Positions 1 through 8,087 of a stretch of 55,893 nucleotides of DNA are shown in pieces; position 1 is the first letter of the stretch; the number at the start of each line of letters is the position of its first letter. Both the position numbers and the translations under genes were made by a program. Under the pieces are notes generated by a model, which saw nothing but the letters and a program-made list of their open reading frames with translations, did not search any database and was not told the DNA's origin. The stretch is taken from positions 1 through 55,893 of the forward strand of contig VGTJ01000011.1 in assembly GCA_016874775.1 (NCBI GenBank), written 5' to 3'. Source of the stretch: Deltaproteobacteria bacterium (lineage in GTDB: Bacteria > Desulfobacterota > Binatia > Bin18).

Positions 1-2
1 AA

Positions 3-68
3 GCGCTCAATATCAAACCCGGTAAGTTTCATGGCGATTGGAACTATACGCTTCTTCCTCGCTCTTAA
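3..68 (+). mobile_element. C-terminal end of an ISAzo13-like transposase (partial)
   Basis: The frame open from the window edge ends in FHGDWNYTLLPRS and a TAA at 66-68. The FHGDWNYT-P ending resembles the C-terminus I associate with ISAzo13-family (Rhodopirellula-type) DDE transposases; this rests on recall of the motif, not a search. Only 21 codons are visible, so the catalytic residues lie outside the window. The element's terminal inverted repeat probably lies within about 70-95, just before recognisable spondin sequence begins on the other strand. The family call is moderate because so little is present. Confidence 0.6.
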
Positions 69-76
69 TCGGTAAC

Positions 77-292
77 TTAATTCTTGCCCATGCCTAACGT
101 GAAGAGACGTACCCCTGGTTTATGGATCACGACAAATGGTGGGGTGAAACGTTGCCCGCGAGTTAAATTCGTCACGACGATTTCATAGCGAGTCTTTTCT
201 TGTCCTTGTGCAGCCGCCGGTGAGGCTCCGTTCACCACGATCATGGTCGTCATGGCGATGATGAAGGCAGAGAGTTTTTTCATGAGCACCAA
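77..292 (-). pseudogene. Truncated spondin-domain secreted protein
   Basis: This 71-residue frame begins with a signal peptide (MKKLSAFIIAMTTMIVV, cleavage near AAAQG; the better start is the fourth codon, MKKL). It continues as RYEIVVTNLTRGQRFTPP and VRLFTLG, the opening strands of the bacterial Spondin_N domain. Family members usually run about 200 residues or more; here the match stops after LFTLG and the frame ends three codons later in sequence that looks like the end of the neighbouring insertion sequence. The simplest reading is a secreted spondin-domain gene cut by the IS. A short functional secreted peptide is less likely. Confidence 0.6.
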
Positions 293-484
293 CCCTTACG
301 TGAGACAGTCCAGAATTGTATACGAGGAAACCGCGATAACGAAGACGCTTTATGATTGACGATCAGGCCTACCGGCATATTCATCGCTGACACCTCTTCA
401 CAGGGGCCTTGCCAAACACAGAGGGCATCGTTACGGGTGAGACCATTCATTACCCCCCTGAAAAACCAGTGAGGATGCGTACGA

Positions 485-1801
485 ATGACAAAACTTCCGG
501 CCTACGATCCAACTGATCCGCGGTACTACGACGAGAAAGACCTACGTTCAGAAGTAGAACGCATCTTTGGGCTGTGTGCAGACTGCCGCCTGTGCAACAA
601 ATTCTGCGGCAGTTTTCCCAAGATGTTCGAGGCTGTGGATAACTATTGTACCGATGAAAAATACGCCGAGGTCGATATCAAGAAATTTACCGCCGCGGAT
701 GTCAAAACCGTCGTCGACATGTGCTTCCAGTGCAAACTGTGTGACATCAACTGCCCCTATACACCGAGTAGTAACCATGAATGGGCGATCGATTTTCCTC
801 GCCTGATGGCGCGCGCAAAAGCTATAGAGGTCAAAAAGCATGGCGTCCCGTGGCAAGACCGTTTGCTGGGCAACCCGGACCTCATCGGAAAATTCGCCCG
901 CTGGACTGCACCCATTGCCAACTGGGCGAATGAGAACACCGCACACCGCCTTTTCATGCAAGGTGCCCTGGGAATTCACCGAGATAAGAAACTGCCACCG
1001 TTTTATTGGAAGACATTTGCCGCCCGGTTTCGTTCATCATGGAAGAATCCTCAAGGGGAACCGAGCGCAAAGATCGCTTTCTTCGCCACGTGTTTTGTCA
1101 ACTACAACGCTCCAGGCTTAGGCATGGACACACTCGAAGTGATGGCACGCAATAACGTCGATGTCGTCTTCGCTTATGAACAGTGCTGTGGAATGCCGTT
1201 GTGGCACAATGGCGATATGGATGGTGCGATTGCCGCGGCACGCAAGAACGTCGTAGCCCTCCTTCCTCACGTCAACGCTGGCCGGACTATCGTGGCAACG
1301 AACCCAACCTGCTCACAAATGTTGCGCGTAGAGTACCCTCGACTCTTGGGCACTGAAGATGCCAAGACCGTCGCCAAGAAAACCACTGACCCGACCGAAT
1401 TTCTTGCGTCACTCGCCGCTCAGGGGAAGCTTAACCGCGAGTTCAGGACGAGCGCAGGTACAGTGGCATATCACATGCCGTGCCATCTCCGCGCACAAAA
1501 TATCGGCTACAAGACACGTGATGTGTTGTCGTTGCTCCCGAACACAAAAGTCGAGGTGATCGAAGCCTGTTCTGGTCACGACGGTACCTGGGCGATGAAA
1601 AAAGAAAATTTTGAAGCCTCACTCAAATGGGGTGGAAAAGCGTTTCGCGATATCACCAGTATCAAACCGGATGTGAGTTGTTCGGATTGCCCTATGGCCG
1701 CGATCCAAATCCAGCAAGGGACGGGGCGTAAACCCTTGAACCCTATCGAAATTTTGGCCAAAAGCTATCGTGGTGAACAGATTATCGGCAGGGATAAATA
1801 G
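485..1801 (+). CDS. Iron-sulfur heterodisulfide-reductase-like protein (GlpC/HdrD type)
   Basis: A 438-residue cytosolic electron-transfer protein. The N-terminal third carries two ferredoxin-type clusters: CADCRLCNKFC near residue 31 and CFQCKLCDINCP near residue 80. The C-terminal half carries two cysteine-rich CCG domains: an EQCCGMP motif near residue 235 with ATCFVNY before it, and CHLRAQN, EACSGHDG and CSDCPMA further on. This is the architecture of GlpC, HdrD and glycolate-oxidase Fe-S subunits, which pass electrons to a quinone or disulfide. No flavoprotein subunit or rubrerythrin partner is visible here, so the electron donor is unknown. The start is preceded by GAGGA about nine bases upstream. 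It stands alone, with 190 bases before it and 170 after. Confidence 0.85.
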   Translation: MTKLPAYDPTDPRYYDEKDLRSEVERIFGLCADCRLCNKFCGSFPKMFEAVDNYCTDEKYAEVDIKKFTAADVKTVVDMCFQCKLCDINCPYTPSSNHEWAIDFPRLMARAKAIEVKKHGVPWQDRLLGNPDLIGKFARWTAPIANWANENTAHRLFMQGALGIHRDKKLPPFYWKTFAARFRSSWKNPQGEPSAKIAFFATCFVNYNAPGLGMDTLEVMARNNVDVVFAYEQCCGMPLWHNGDMDGAIAAARKNVVALLPHVNAGRTIVATNPTCSQMLRVEYPRLLGTEDAKTVAKKTTDPTEFLASLAAQGKLNREFRTSAGTVAYHMPCHLRAQNIGYKTRDVLSLLPNTKVEVIEACSGHDGTWAMKKENFEASLKWGGKAFRDITSIKPDVSCSDCPMAAIQIQQGTGRKPLNPIEILAKSYRGEQIIGRDK

Positions 1802-1973
1802 CTAGTGGTGATTGCCGCATTGAAGCAGGATACGAGCAACATGCAGCTCCTGTCCCTTCAGACTGTTATTTTTTACTTGCACCAGCGCTAGAGAGGGGTT
1901 AAGAAGAGAGGGACAGGGCGAAAATACATGGCCTTGGCAAACGGAAGATCGTTGCTAAGGGAAAGGGGACAGT

Positions 1974-2417
1974 ATGAAGCAAGGGAGTTTTGCACAGTTC
2001 ACGTTTGCAGCCATTATCGCGGGTGGGCTAGCGCTTGCCACCCTTGGCGGGTGTGCTAACGAACAGGCCACTGAAGCCGGGAAAGGCGTGCTTGATGCAG
2101 CGAAGGAGAAAGCCGCCACTGCAGCAGGAAAAACCGGGCAAGCAGTAGATGCCGCCAAACAAGCAGCGAGTGACACGGCCACAGCCGCGAAAGAAGCCGC
2201 TTCACAAACTGTCGAACACGCAGTTGATGCGACCAAGCAACAACTAGAAAATGCTACTGACGCCGCCAAACAAGCAGCGAAAGATACTGCGGCCGCTGCC
2301 GTAGGCGCAGTAGGAGATGCCGCACAAGCCGCTGGGAATGCCGCCAAGGCTGCTGGTGATGCGACCAAAGAAATGACAGAACGAACTGAGGAAAAACTCC
2401 AGGGCGGCGGTCGCTAA
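1974..2417 (+). CDS. Alanine/lysine-rich LEA-like lipoprotein
   Basis: 147 residues. An N-terminal hydrophobic segment ends in a lipobox (ATLGGC), so the mature protein would be lipid-anchored at Cys-27. The rest is almost entirely Ala, Lys, Asp, Glu, Thr and Gln, with repeats of the type DAAKQAA(S/K)DTA, AAKEAA and GDAAQAAGNAAKAAGDA, and no aromatic residues. Such amphipathic repeats of about 11 residues resemble group 3 LEA and apolipoprotein-like proteins, which are disordered when hydrated and helical on drying or at membranes. A protective or membrane-surface role is inference. The reverse strand is also open over this stretch because of its codon bias; that frame is a shadow. A purine-rich AAAGGGGAC lies before the ATG. 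Confidence 0.75.
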   Translation: MKQGSFAQFTFAAIIAGGLALATLGGCANEQATEAGKGVLDAAKEKAATAAGKTGQAVDAAKQAASDTATAAKEAASQTVEHAVDATKQQLENATDAAKQAAKDTAAAAVGAVGDAAQAAGNAAKAAGDATKEMTERTEEKLQGGGR

Positions 2418-2436
2418 GAGGCTGCAGAAGTCCACC

Positions 2437-2520
2437 GAAAGTATTCCTGCGAGCGGAGCGAAGTAATCCTTATCATCTGTTCTGGTGATTCTGCGATTGC
2501 TTCGTCGCCTCTGGTTGCTC
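2437..2520. repeat. Dispersed intergenic repeat (GAGCGGAGCGAAG family)
   Basis: Non-coding stretch containing GCGAGCGGAGCGAAGTAATC and, inverted, GATTGCTTCGTCGC. The core GAGCGGAGCGAAG recurs at 26254 and, diverged, near 54978. It behaves like a palindromic intergenic repeat rather than a gene. Confidence 0.5.
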
Positions 2521-2578
2521 GCAATAACAGTTTGTCACTACTTTTCAGACGATCTTTAAGATTACGATACTGGCGCAG

Positions 2579-2617
2579 CTACGGCGGTGTAGCAAGCTAC
2601 ACCGCCGTAGTATTTTT
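2579..2617 (+). terminator. Rho-independent terminator
   Basis: A perfect 14-bp stem (CTACGGCGGTGTAG / CTACACCGCCGTAG) with a CAAG loop, followed on the plus strand by TATTTTTTG. It lies about 160 bases after the LEA-like lipoprotein gene. The T-run points to plus-strand use, although the hairpin also faces the converging minus-strand operon. Confidence 0.85.
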
Positions 2618-2652
2618 TGCCACAGCTGGAGAAAAACGTAAGCGATCGACGA

Positions 2653-3006
2653 CTACCGCCGCTGTAATGGTTCCAGCGTCACATCTAAAGGACGCGCCCC
2701 AGCGGTAATACGACGCGGGTCCGGTCCATAGGCACGTAACTGGTACGCTTTCATTTCTGCAATTTCAAAGGGCCCTTTCCAGACCGTACAGCGCCCAACA
2801 AAACGCGCCAGCAGCGCCAGATAATTCGCTTTGGTATGGCTATAGAAAAACGTCTTCTGTAGCATGCGCGCAATATATTGCGAACTGTTAATCCAATCGC
2901 CATGCAGTACCACCGCATAGTGAGGTGGCCGTCCAGACTCATGGCGGAGATTTCCACGTGAAAAGGTTTTCCGTAAACTGCGCTTCAGTGTGCGGGCATC
3001 ACGCAT
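2653..3006 (-). CDS. Divergent ClpS-like protein
   Basis: 117 residues. Residues 30-95 align without gaps to the window's own ClpS (6980-7303): Y-x-V-x-L-H at 30-35, the helix with MLQ..F, the TKA segment, and E-(I/V)-A-E-x-K at 81-86. ClpS binds N-degron substrates and delivers them to ClpA. The pocket residues are changed: the canonical HNDD is HGDW here, and the pocket histidine (second H of HVH in ClpS) is Arg-68. The N-terminus is basic (RDARTLKRSLRKTFSRG) where ClpS has an acidic tail. It may deliver other substrates, compete with ClpS, or be a ClpS fold with a different job. It is last in a minus-strand operon, 29 bases after a MaoC gene. Homology is judged by eye. Confidence 0.6.
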   Translation of the reverse strand: MRDARTLKRSLRKTFSRGNLRHESGRPPHYAVVLHGDWINSSQYIARMLQKTFFYSHTKANYLALLARFVGRCTVWKGPFEIAEMKAYQLRAYGPDPRRITAGARPLDVTLEPLQRR

Positions 3007-3035
3007 GGTTTAGACCTCTTCTCTTCGTAAAAATG

Positions 3036-3557
3036 CTAATACCCTGCAGCTTCGTATGGTCCCAGTCCTCGTTTGTAGATCAGCAGACGACGCTCAAACC
3101 GGCACACTTCCTCGCCACGCTGATTCACGGCTCGTGTCCGAATATGCAACACGCCTTGGGTCGGACGTGATTGCGACTCTCGTTTCCCTAACACTTCTGA
3201 CTCGGCATAGATCGTATCACCAGCCATGACAGGGGTGGGGAACTCGATATTTTTCCAGCCGAGATTGGCCACCACTTTGTTAAACGTTTTCGTTGTTAAT
3301 GCGGTCACGACACTCAACACAAACGTTTCGCCGATGACCTGCTGTCCGCCGTATACGTTCTCGTTATACACAGCGTCGACGACGCGCGGAGAAAGGTCAG
3401 CAGCGCGCATCGTGTGAAGACGATTCTCGTCCGCAGTCAGCGTTCGCCCTGGGCGATGCTCGAAGATGTCGCCTTCCTCGAAATCGTCATACTCTACCCC
3501 AGCGATCTCGATGTAGCTGTTATCGGATAACTTTCTGTGAGAAGCGAACGTCGCCAT
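3036..3557 (-). CDS. MaoC-family hydratase/dehydratase, copy 1
   Basis: 173 residues from the ATG at 3557; a GTG two codons upstream is less well placed relative to the AGG-rich ribosome site. The hot-dog fold is recognisable from YDDFEEGDIFEHRPGRTLT at the front, then NVYGGQQVIGE, FPTPVMAGDTIYAESEVL and a closing TRAVNQRGEEVCRFERRLL. This long-form pattern matches mesaconyl/methylmalyl-CoA and related enoyl-CoA hydratases. The Asp...His pair typical of R-specific hydratases is not obvious, so the copy may act with its neighbour as a heteromer. It lies 25 bases after the second MaoC gene and 29 bases before the ClpS-like gene. Substrate unknown; an acyl-CoA is expected. Confidence 0.85.
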   Translation of the reverse strand: MATFASHRKLSDNSYIEIAGVEYDDFEEGDIFEHRPGRTLTADENRLHTMRAADLSPRVVDAVYNENVYGGQQVIGETFVLSVVTALTTKTFNKVVANLGWKNIEFPTPVMAGDTIYAESEVLGKRESQSRPTQGVLHIRTRAVNQRGEEVCRFERRLLIYKRGLGPYEAAGY

Positions 3558-3582
3558 ATGCACCTACTCTTTTAGAGAATCA

Positions 3583-4110
3583 TTAGTATTGGATTTTGTC
3601 AAAGGGGACATACCTCTTTCTATAGACAAGAAGATCATACTCCATCGAGCAGATAACCGTCCCCTGTTGATTGACTCCCCTGGTGATGACCGTCAGCTTA
3701 CCGCAGGTCGGATCATTTGGAACCTCTTGTTTTTCCTTTATTTCTGTCTCAGCATAGAGAGTGTCACCGCCAAACACAGGACGAGTCATACTAATATCAG
3801 CCCACCTAAGGATGCGAATTTTTTTAGCAAAGGTCTTCCAGGTCAGCCCAATGAGCCGTTGCAGGGTAAGGGTACTCACAACCAGCGGCTTGGTAAATTC
3901 GGTGGTTGACGCATAACGTTCATCAAAATGGATCATCGCTTGATTAAGTGTATCCATAGATTCTTCAACATTATCTTGTTGAGAAACGGTTAAACCTGGG
4001 CGATGTTTGAACACCTGGCCAGTCGCAAAGTCCTCAAAATCGAGACCAAAGCGTTCGCGGTAGCGCTTTTCACCGACTTTCACATGCGAAGTAAAAGCAA
4101 GCTCAGTCAT
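3583..4110 (-). CDS. MaoC-family hydratase/dehydratase, copy 2
   Basis: 175 residues, a paralogue of the downstream gene with the same landmarks: FEDFATGQVFKHRPGLTVSQ, MTRPVFGGDTLYAETEI and TRGVNQQGTVICSMEYDLL. Adjacent MaoC pairs in catabolic and lipid loci often form heterodimers in which one subunit carries the active site, as in the mycobacterial HadAB and ChsH1-ChsH2 hydratases; that is family knowledge, and heterodimer formation here is inference. AAGGAGGAGAG lies about nine bases before the ATG. It is first in a three-gene minus-strand operon (MaoC, MaoC, ClpS-like) with gaps under 30 bases. Confidence 0.85.
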   Translation of the reverse strand: MTELAFTSHVKVGEKRYRERFGLDFEDFATGQVFKHRPGLTVSQQDNVEESMDTLNQAMIHFDERYASTTEFTKPLVVSTLTLQRLIGLTWKTFAKKIRILRWADISMTRPVFGGDTLYAETEIKEKQEVPNDPTCGKLTVITRGVNQQGTVICSMEYDLLVYRKRYVPFDKIQY

Positions 4111-4220
4111 ACGTTGATTCTCTCCTCCTTTGTGCCTGATCGGCCATGAATCATCGGTATGCCGAAGTTACCCTACCAAGAAACCGCAGGTGGTGGTAGA
4201 GGAGAAGACAGGAGGTGAGA

Positions 4221-4514
4221 GTGAAACTGAGAACGCTTTTAGGTGTGGTCGGAATACTGGTATTCGTGTCGGCTTGTAGTTATCCCCAACAAAGACTACA
4301 GGCCTGGAAACAGGAGTTTCAACGCGAAGTCGCGCGCACGGAAGAGCGACGCAAATCTCCAGAAGAAAAGTGTGAACAACGCGGCGGCGTATTCAATAAC
4401 GAGTTGTGTTATACCCCAGATGCCAGCGGTGCAACCTTTAGCCAAGCAGACTGTCGGTTACGTGGGGGCCTGTATATCGACGAGCGATGTTTGTTCGCTC
4501 CGGTAGGGAAATAG
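4221..4514 (+). CDS. Small cysteine-containing lipoprotein
   Basis: 97 residues. The GTG at 4221 is chosen because AGGAGG (4210-4215) sits five bases before it; the GTG at 4215 overlaps that site. A hydrophobic segment ends in the lipobox FVSAC. After the anchor comes a charged helix (AWKQEFQREVARTEERR), then two similar half-repeats, EKCEQRGGVFNNELC and ADCRLRGGLYIDERC. Each has a C-x-x-RGG-(V/L)-(F/Y)-x-(N/D)-E-x-C pattern, suggesting two small disulfide loops in the periplasm. I do not recognise the family. Its 3' end converges on clpA across a GC-rich hairpin. Confidence 0.75.
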   Translation: MKLRTLLGVVGILVFVSACSYPQQRLQAWKQEFQREVARTEERRKSPEEKCEQRGGVFNNELCYTPDASGATFSQADCRLRGGLYIDERCLFAPVGK

Positions 4515-4543
4515 TCAGTCGTCAGTATTCTGACAAAGAGCAA

Positions 4544-4563
4544 GGGCACGGCAGTCCGTGCCC
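4544..4563. terminator. Hairpin between convergent genes
   Basis: An 8-bp GC stem (GGGCACGG / CCGTGCCC) with a four-base loop lies between the ends of the plus-strand lipoprotein gene and minus-strand clpA. There is no T-run on either side, so it may act as a transcript end or barrier without being a classic terminator. Confidence 0.45.
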
Positions 4564-4585
4564 CTCCACAATACACAGGCGCGCC

Positions 4586-6886
4586 TTACACCGCTGCGGC
4601 AACCGCTCCCTCTTCCACCGGTGGCACGTCGTACTTAAAGACAAGCCCGTCTTCGCCCAAATCGACCTCGGCATTGCCTCCGTTCTGGAGTCTGCCAAAA
4701 AGAATTTCATCGGCCAGGACTTGCTTAATTTCCTTCTGGATGAGGCGTGCCATGGGCCGCGCACCGAAGGTTTTGTCATACCCCTTCTCTGCGAGATATT
4801 TGCGCGCGGCGGGCGTAAGCGTGATCGTTACTTTCTTTTCAACAAGCTGCTGGACAACTTCGGCAACAAATTTATCGACGACCTTTTCGATCGCCTCTGG
4901 TACGAGTGGACCAAACGTCACCGTTGCATCTAAGCGGTTACGGAATTCAGGACTAAACAGACGTTCCAGTGCTTGTTCACCTTTGCCGAGATTAGAACGA
5001 TCGCCAAAACCGATCGAGGCCGAGGCCATTTCTCGGGCACCAGCGTTACTCGTCATGATCAGAATGACATGACGAAAGTCCGCTTTCTTGCCATTGTTAT
5101 CGGTTAGCGTGGCATGGTCCATGACCTGCAAAAGAATATTGAACAAATCAGGATGGGCCTTCTCAATTTCATCAAGCAGTAACACCGCGTGAGGATTGCG
5201 CGTAATCGCCTCGGTGAGCAATCCGCCTTGGTCGAAACCGACATACCCCGGAGGCGCCCCGATCAAGCGCGAAACCGTATGCTTCTCCATGTACTCACTC
5301 ATGTCGAAGCGCAAGAACTGCAGTCCTAGGGTTGCCGCCAACTGCTTCGCGACTTCGGTTTTTCCTACACCGGTTGGGCCAGTGAAAAGAAACGACCCAA
5401 CTGGCTTTTCTGGGTGGCCTAGTCCAGCGCGAGAGAGCTTGATGGCCGTCACCACCGTCTGGATCGCTTTATCTTGCCCAAAGACCACTCGCTTGAGATC
5501 GGCGTCGAGATTCTGTAAGCGCTCCTTGTCAGATACCGACACGCTACGCGGGGGAATTCGTGCGATCTTGGCAACAACGTCTTCGATGTCCGTATCTCTC
5601 ACTGTGCGATCTACAGTCGCAGCCTTAATTTTGAACGAAGCTCCCACTTCGTCGATCACATCAATAGCTTTATCAGGCAGGAAACGGTCATTGATATATT
5701 TCGCGGATAGCTCTGCTGCCGCACGTAACGCTTCTGGGGTGTACGTCACATTGTGATGTTTCTCGTAATGATCCTTCAATCCTTCAAGAATTTGCACGGT
5801 CTCATCGACACTCGGTTCATGCACCTCAATCTTCTGGAAGCGTCGTGCAAGCGCGCGATCACGCTCGAAATAGCTGCGATATTCGTGATAGGTGGTTGCA
5901 CCGATACAACGGAGAGAACCCGAGGTAAGAGCAGGCTTCAGGATGTTTGACGCATCCATTGAACCACCACTGGTCGCACCAGCTCCGACAATCGTGTGAA
6001 TCTCATCGATAAACAAGATGGCTTCGGGACGTTTCTTCAATTCGTTCAGCACGGCTTTCAGCCGTTCTTCGAACTGGCCGCGAAATTTTGTCCCTGCCAG
6101 TACCGCTCCCATATCGAGCGAGTAAATCGTCGCATCTTTCAGTACCTCGGGCACCTCACCTTTGGCGATTTGCAGAGCCAGTCCATCAACGATTGCCGTC
6201 TTCCCGACGCCCGAATCTCCGACATAAATAGGATTATTCTTACGCCGTCGACATAAAACGTGGATCGTTCGCTCAAGCTCGTTCTGCCGACCAATCAGTG
6301 GGTCAATGAGTCCGTCTTTCGCTCGTTGCACAAGGTTTGACGCAAACGCCTCAAGCGGGTTCTTCACTGGTCTGGCTTCGTCTTCGTCATCCGGGGCCGG
6401 AGCATGGTCATCTGCACGCGAAGCCGGAGTTTCCTCGTCTTCTGTCGGAATCTTCGAAATGCCGTGCGAAATGTAGTTCAACACATCGAGTCGAGCTATA
6501 CCTTGTCGTTGTAACAAGTAGAGAGCATGGCTATTCTCTTCACGGAACAGGGCTACCAGCACATTACGACCTTCGACAACTTCTTTCCCGCTCGATTGCA
6601 CGTGCGCCGCCGCTCTTTGTAAGACACGTTGGAAACCGAGTGTCTGCTGAGGCTCGGCGTCGACACCGTCAGGCAGCTGTTCGATATTATCCTTGAAGAA
6701 ATCTTCCAAATCGCGTTGGAGCGCTTTCACGTTGCCACCACAGTGGCGAATGATCGTGGCGACCGCGTCATCGAACGTCAGCGCATAAAGGATATGCTCC
6801 AAGCACAGATACTCGTGGTGGCGACGCTTCGCTTCTTTAATCGCTAGAGAAAACGTGGCTTCTAATTCTCGGCTCAGTCGTAACAT
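4586..6886 (-). CDS. clpA: ATP-dependent Clp protease ATP-binding subunit ClpA
   Basis: About 766 residues from the ATG at 6886 (MLRLSRELEATF), which fits the usual ClpA N-terminus; a start ten codons upstream lacks a ribosome site. The AAA+ unfoldase feeds substrates to ClpP. The N-domain with two Clp repeats is followed by NBD1 (Walker A GDSGVGKTA, Walker B ILFIDEIHT, GATSGGSMDASN) and NBD2 (GPTGVGKTE, LLLDEIEKAH). The C-terminal region contains IGFGD, close to the IGL/F ClpP loop of ClpA. The ClpB/ClpC middle domain is absent, as expected for ClpA. clpS lies 93 bases upstream on the same strand, the standard clpS-clpA pairing. clpP is not in the window. Confidence 0.95.
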   Translation of the reverse strand: MLRLSRELEATFSLAIKEAKRRHHEYLCLEHILYALTFDDAVATIIRHCGGNVKALQRDLEDFFKDNIEQLPDGVDAEPQQTLGFQRVLQRAAAHVQSSGKEVVEGRNVLVALFREENSHALYLLQRQGIARLDVLNYISHGISKIPTEDEETPASRADDHAPAPDDEDEARPVKNPLEAFASNLVQRAKDGLIDPLIGRQNELERTIHVLCRRRKNNPIYVGDSGVGKTAIVDGLALQIAKGEVPEVLKDATIYSLDMGAVLAGTKFRGQFEERLKAVLNELKKRPEAILFIDEIHTIVGAGATSGGSMDASNILKPALTSGSLRCIGATTYHEYRSYFERDRALARRFQKIEVHEPSVDETVQILEGLKDHYEKHHNVTYTPEALRAAAELSAKYINDRFLPDKAIDVIDEVGASFKIKAATVDRTVRDTDIEDVVAKIARIPPRSVSVSDKERLQNLDADLKRVVFGQDKAIQTVVTAIKLSRAGLGHPEKPVGSFLFTGPTGVGKTEVAKQLAATLGLQFLRFDMSEYMEKHTVSRLIGAPPGYVGFDQGGLLTEAITRNPHAVLLLDEIEKAHPDLFNILLQVMDHATLTDNNGKKADFRHVILIMTSNAGAREMASASIGFGDRSNLGKGEQALERLFSPEFRNRLDATVTFGPLVPEAIEKVVDKFVAEVVQQLVEKKVTITLTPAARKYLAEKGYDKTFGARPMARLIQKEIKQVLADEILFGRLQNGGNAEVDLGEDGLVFKYDVPPVEEGAVAAAV

Positions 6887-6979
6887 TCCTTCATCCCCTC
6901 GTGACGCAAAAAACATAGCGCGTCAAACGCAAAATACCAACTGAAGTCGTACTCACAATCGGGAAAAGCTGCGGTGTCT

Positions 6980-7303
6980 TCACGCTTCTTCCATGCTGCA
7001 CTTTAATGGGAACTCGTATTCCTTTGCCAGTTCATGCACCCGGTTCACTTTCGTTTCGGCAACTTCGTGCGTATAGACCCCAGCAACTCCGACTCCCTTG
7101 CGATGCACATGCAACATAATCTGGGTCGCTTTCGTGGACTCATGATGAAACACCGACTGGAGGATATAGACGACAAATTCCATCGTTGTGTAGTCATCAT
7201 TATGGAGCAGGACCTTATACAAAGGCGGTTTCTTGAGCTTCTTCTCAGTTTCGGTAACAACGCCATGGTCAAAATCAGGATTGGTGTCGCTCGGGTTTTT
7301 CAT
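6980..7303 (-). CDS. clpS: ATP-dependent Clp protease adaptor ClpS
   Basis: 107 residues. A flexible acidic N-terminal tail is followed by the canonical core: YKVLLHNDDYTTMEFV at 29-44, HHESTKATQIMLHVHRKG around 53-70, and GVYTHEVAETKV. The substrate-pocket residues are intact: Asn-35 and the Asp residues of HNDD, and His-67 of HVH. ClpS recognises N-terminal Phe, Leu, Trp and Tyr and hands the protein to ClpA, whose gene follows on the same strand. The intergenic distance suggests co-transcription. This normal copy makes the changed pocket of the paralogue at 2653-3006 more striking. Confidence 0.95.
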   Translation of the reverse strand: MKNPSDTNPDFDHGVVTETEKKLKKPPLYKVLLHNDDYTTMEFVVYILQSVFHHESTKATQIMLHVHRKGVGVAGVYTHEVAETKVNRVHELAKEYEFPLKCSMEEA

Positions 7304-8020
7304 ACTCCGTGCCTTTTATAGTTGAGCGATAATACCCCCCTCATACCTGGATCACTTTCCAGGGTCAATTTCTTTATCCTTTCCTTGAGCAATATTTTTC
7401 CGAGAACCTCATAATATACGCGTAGCACGAGCCACGCTATTATAGAACTCCAAGAAGGGCACTTACTTGGTTACGGTGTATTCCGTAATAAAAATTTCGT
7501 CGGTAAATTTTACAAACCTACATATCACTCTTTTCTTTTCTTATACTTACAAGGATTTTACCCTAATTCCCCGGCTTTTTGTCGGAATATTTTACACTTA
7601 TAAACTTTTCTGCCACGCTCAAGCTATGAAGAGCCAATCGGGCATCTAGTGTGATTAATTTAGATATCAAATAAATCACCCCTAAAGCTTTTGTCTGTGA
7701 TTTTTTGCTATTGATTGCAACTTTACCAATGAAAATAGATAGTTACCAAACATACGACAGACGCTCGTACAATAGCGAGAGACAAACAGGTGTAGCAGAA
7801 TGAACCTCGCTACCCAATCACATTCATCACTCTGGGATGACGATGAAGACCGAGACAGTACTTTTTTCCACTACCCCAATTCTCTGACGTACAACTTTCT
7901 TGCATAACAGCAAAACACACAGTGCTGTGATCGTCAGCCTTTTTTACGCTTTTCCGTATCTTTCGCCTGTAGACAGGTAGAGAGGCGACGAAAACAATTG
8001 CAATAACTACAGTTTTCCCT
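7304..8020. other. A+T-rich intergenic region
   Basis: About 720 bases without a supportable gene. The middle (7370-7760) is visibly richer in A and T than the flanks, with runs such as TTTTCTTTTCTTATAC. The open frames present have no ribosome sites and no family-like sequence. It must hold the clpS promoter and the upstream activator region for the sigma-54-type promoter at 8021, but I cannot point to specific sites. Confidence 0.5.
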
Positions 8021-8036
8021 AGGCACAAAATTTGCG
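8021..8036 (+). promoter_or_regulatory. Sigma-54 (-24/-12) promoter for the PEP-CTERM gene
   Basis: AGGCACAAAATTTGCG matches the consensus TGGCAC-N5-TTGC, with GG at 8022 and GC at 8034, exactly the 12-base GG-to-GC step required. It lies about 50 bases before the PEP-CTERM start codon, facing it. PEP-CTERM genes in exosortase-bearing bacteria are known to have sigma-54-type promoters linked to the PrsK/PrsR regulators, so site and gene agree. An enhancer-binding activator would be needed; none is in the window. Confidence 0.7.
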
Positions 8037-8087
8037 CTCTCTACAATTCACCTGCACCTAACATATATCAGCAGGAAGGAGGAAGTC

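Noticed and set aside
1955-2368. Long minus-strand frame opposite the LEA-like lipoprotein
   Set aside because: It mirrors the Ala/Lys codon bias of the plus-strand gene and encodes Ala/Ser runs with no motif or ribosome site.
7304-8020. A small RNA or gene in the A+T-rich gap
   Set aside because: No ribosome site, strong hairpin with T-run, or promoter pair could be found by eye.
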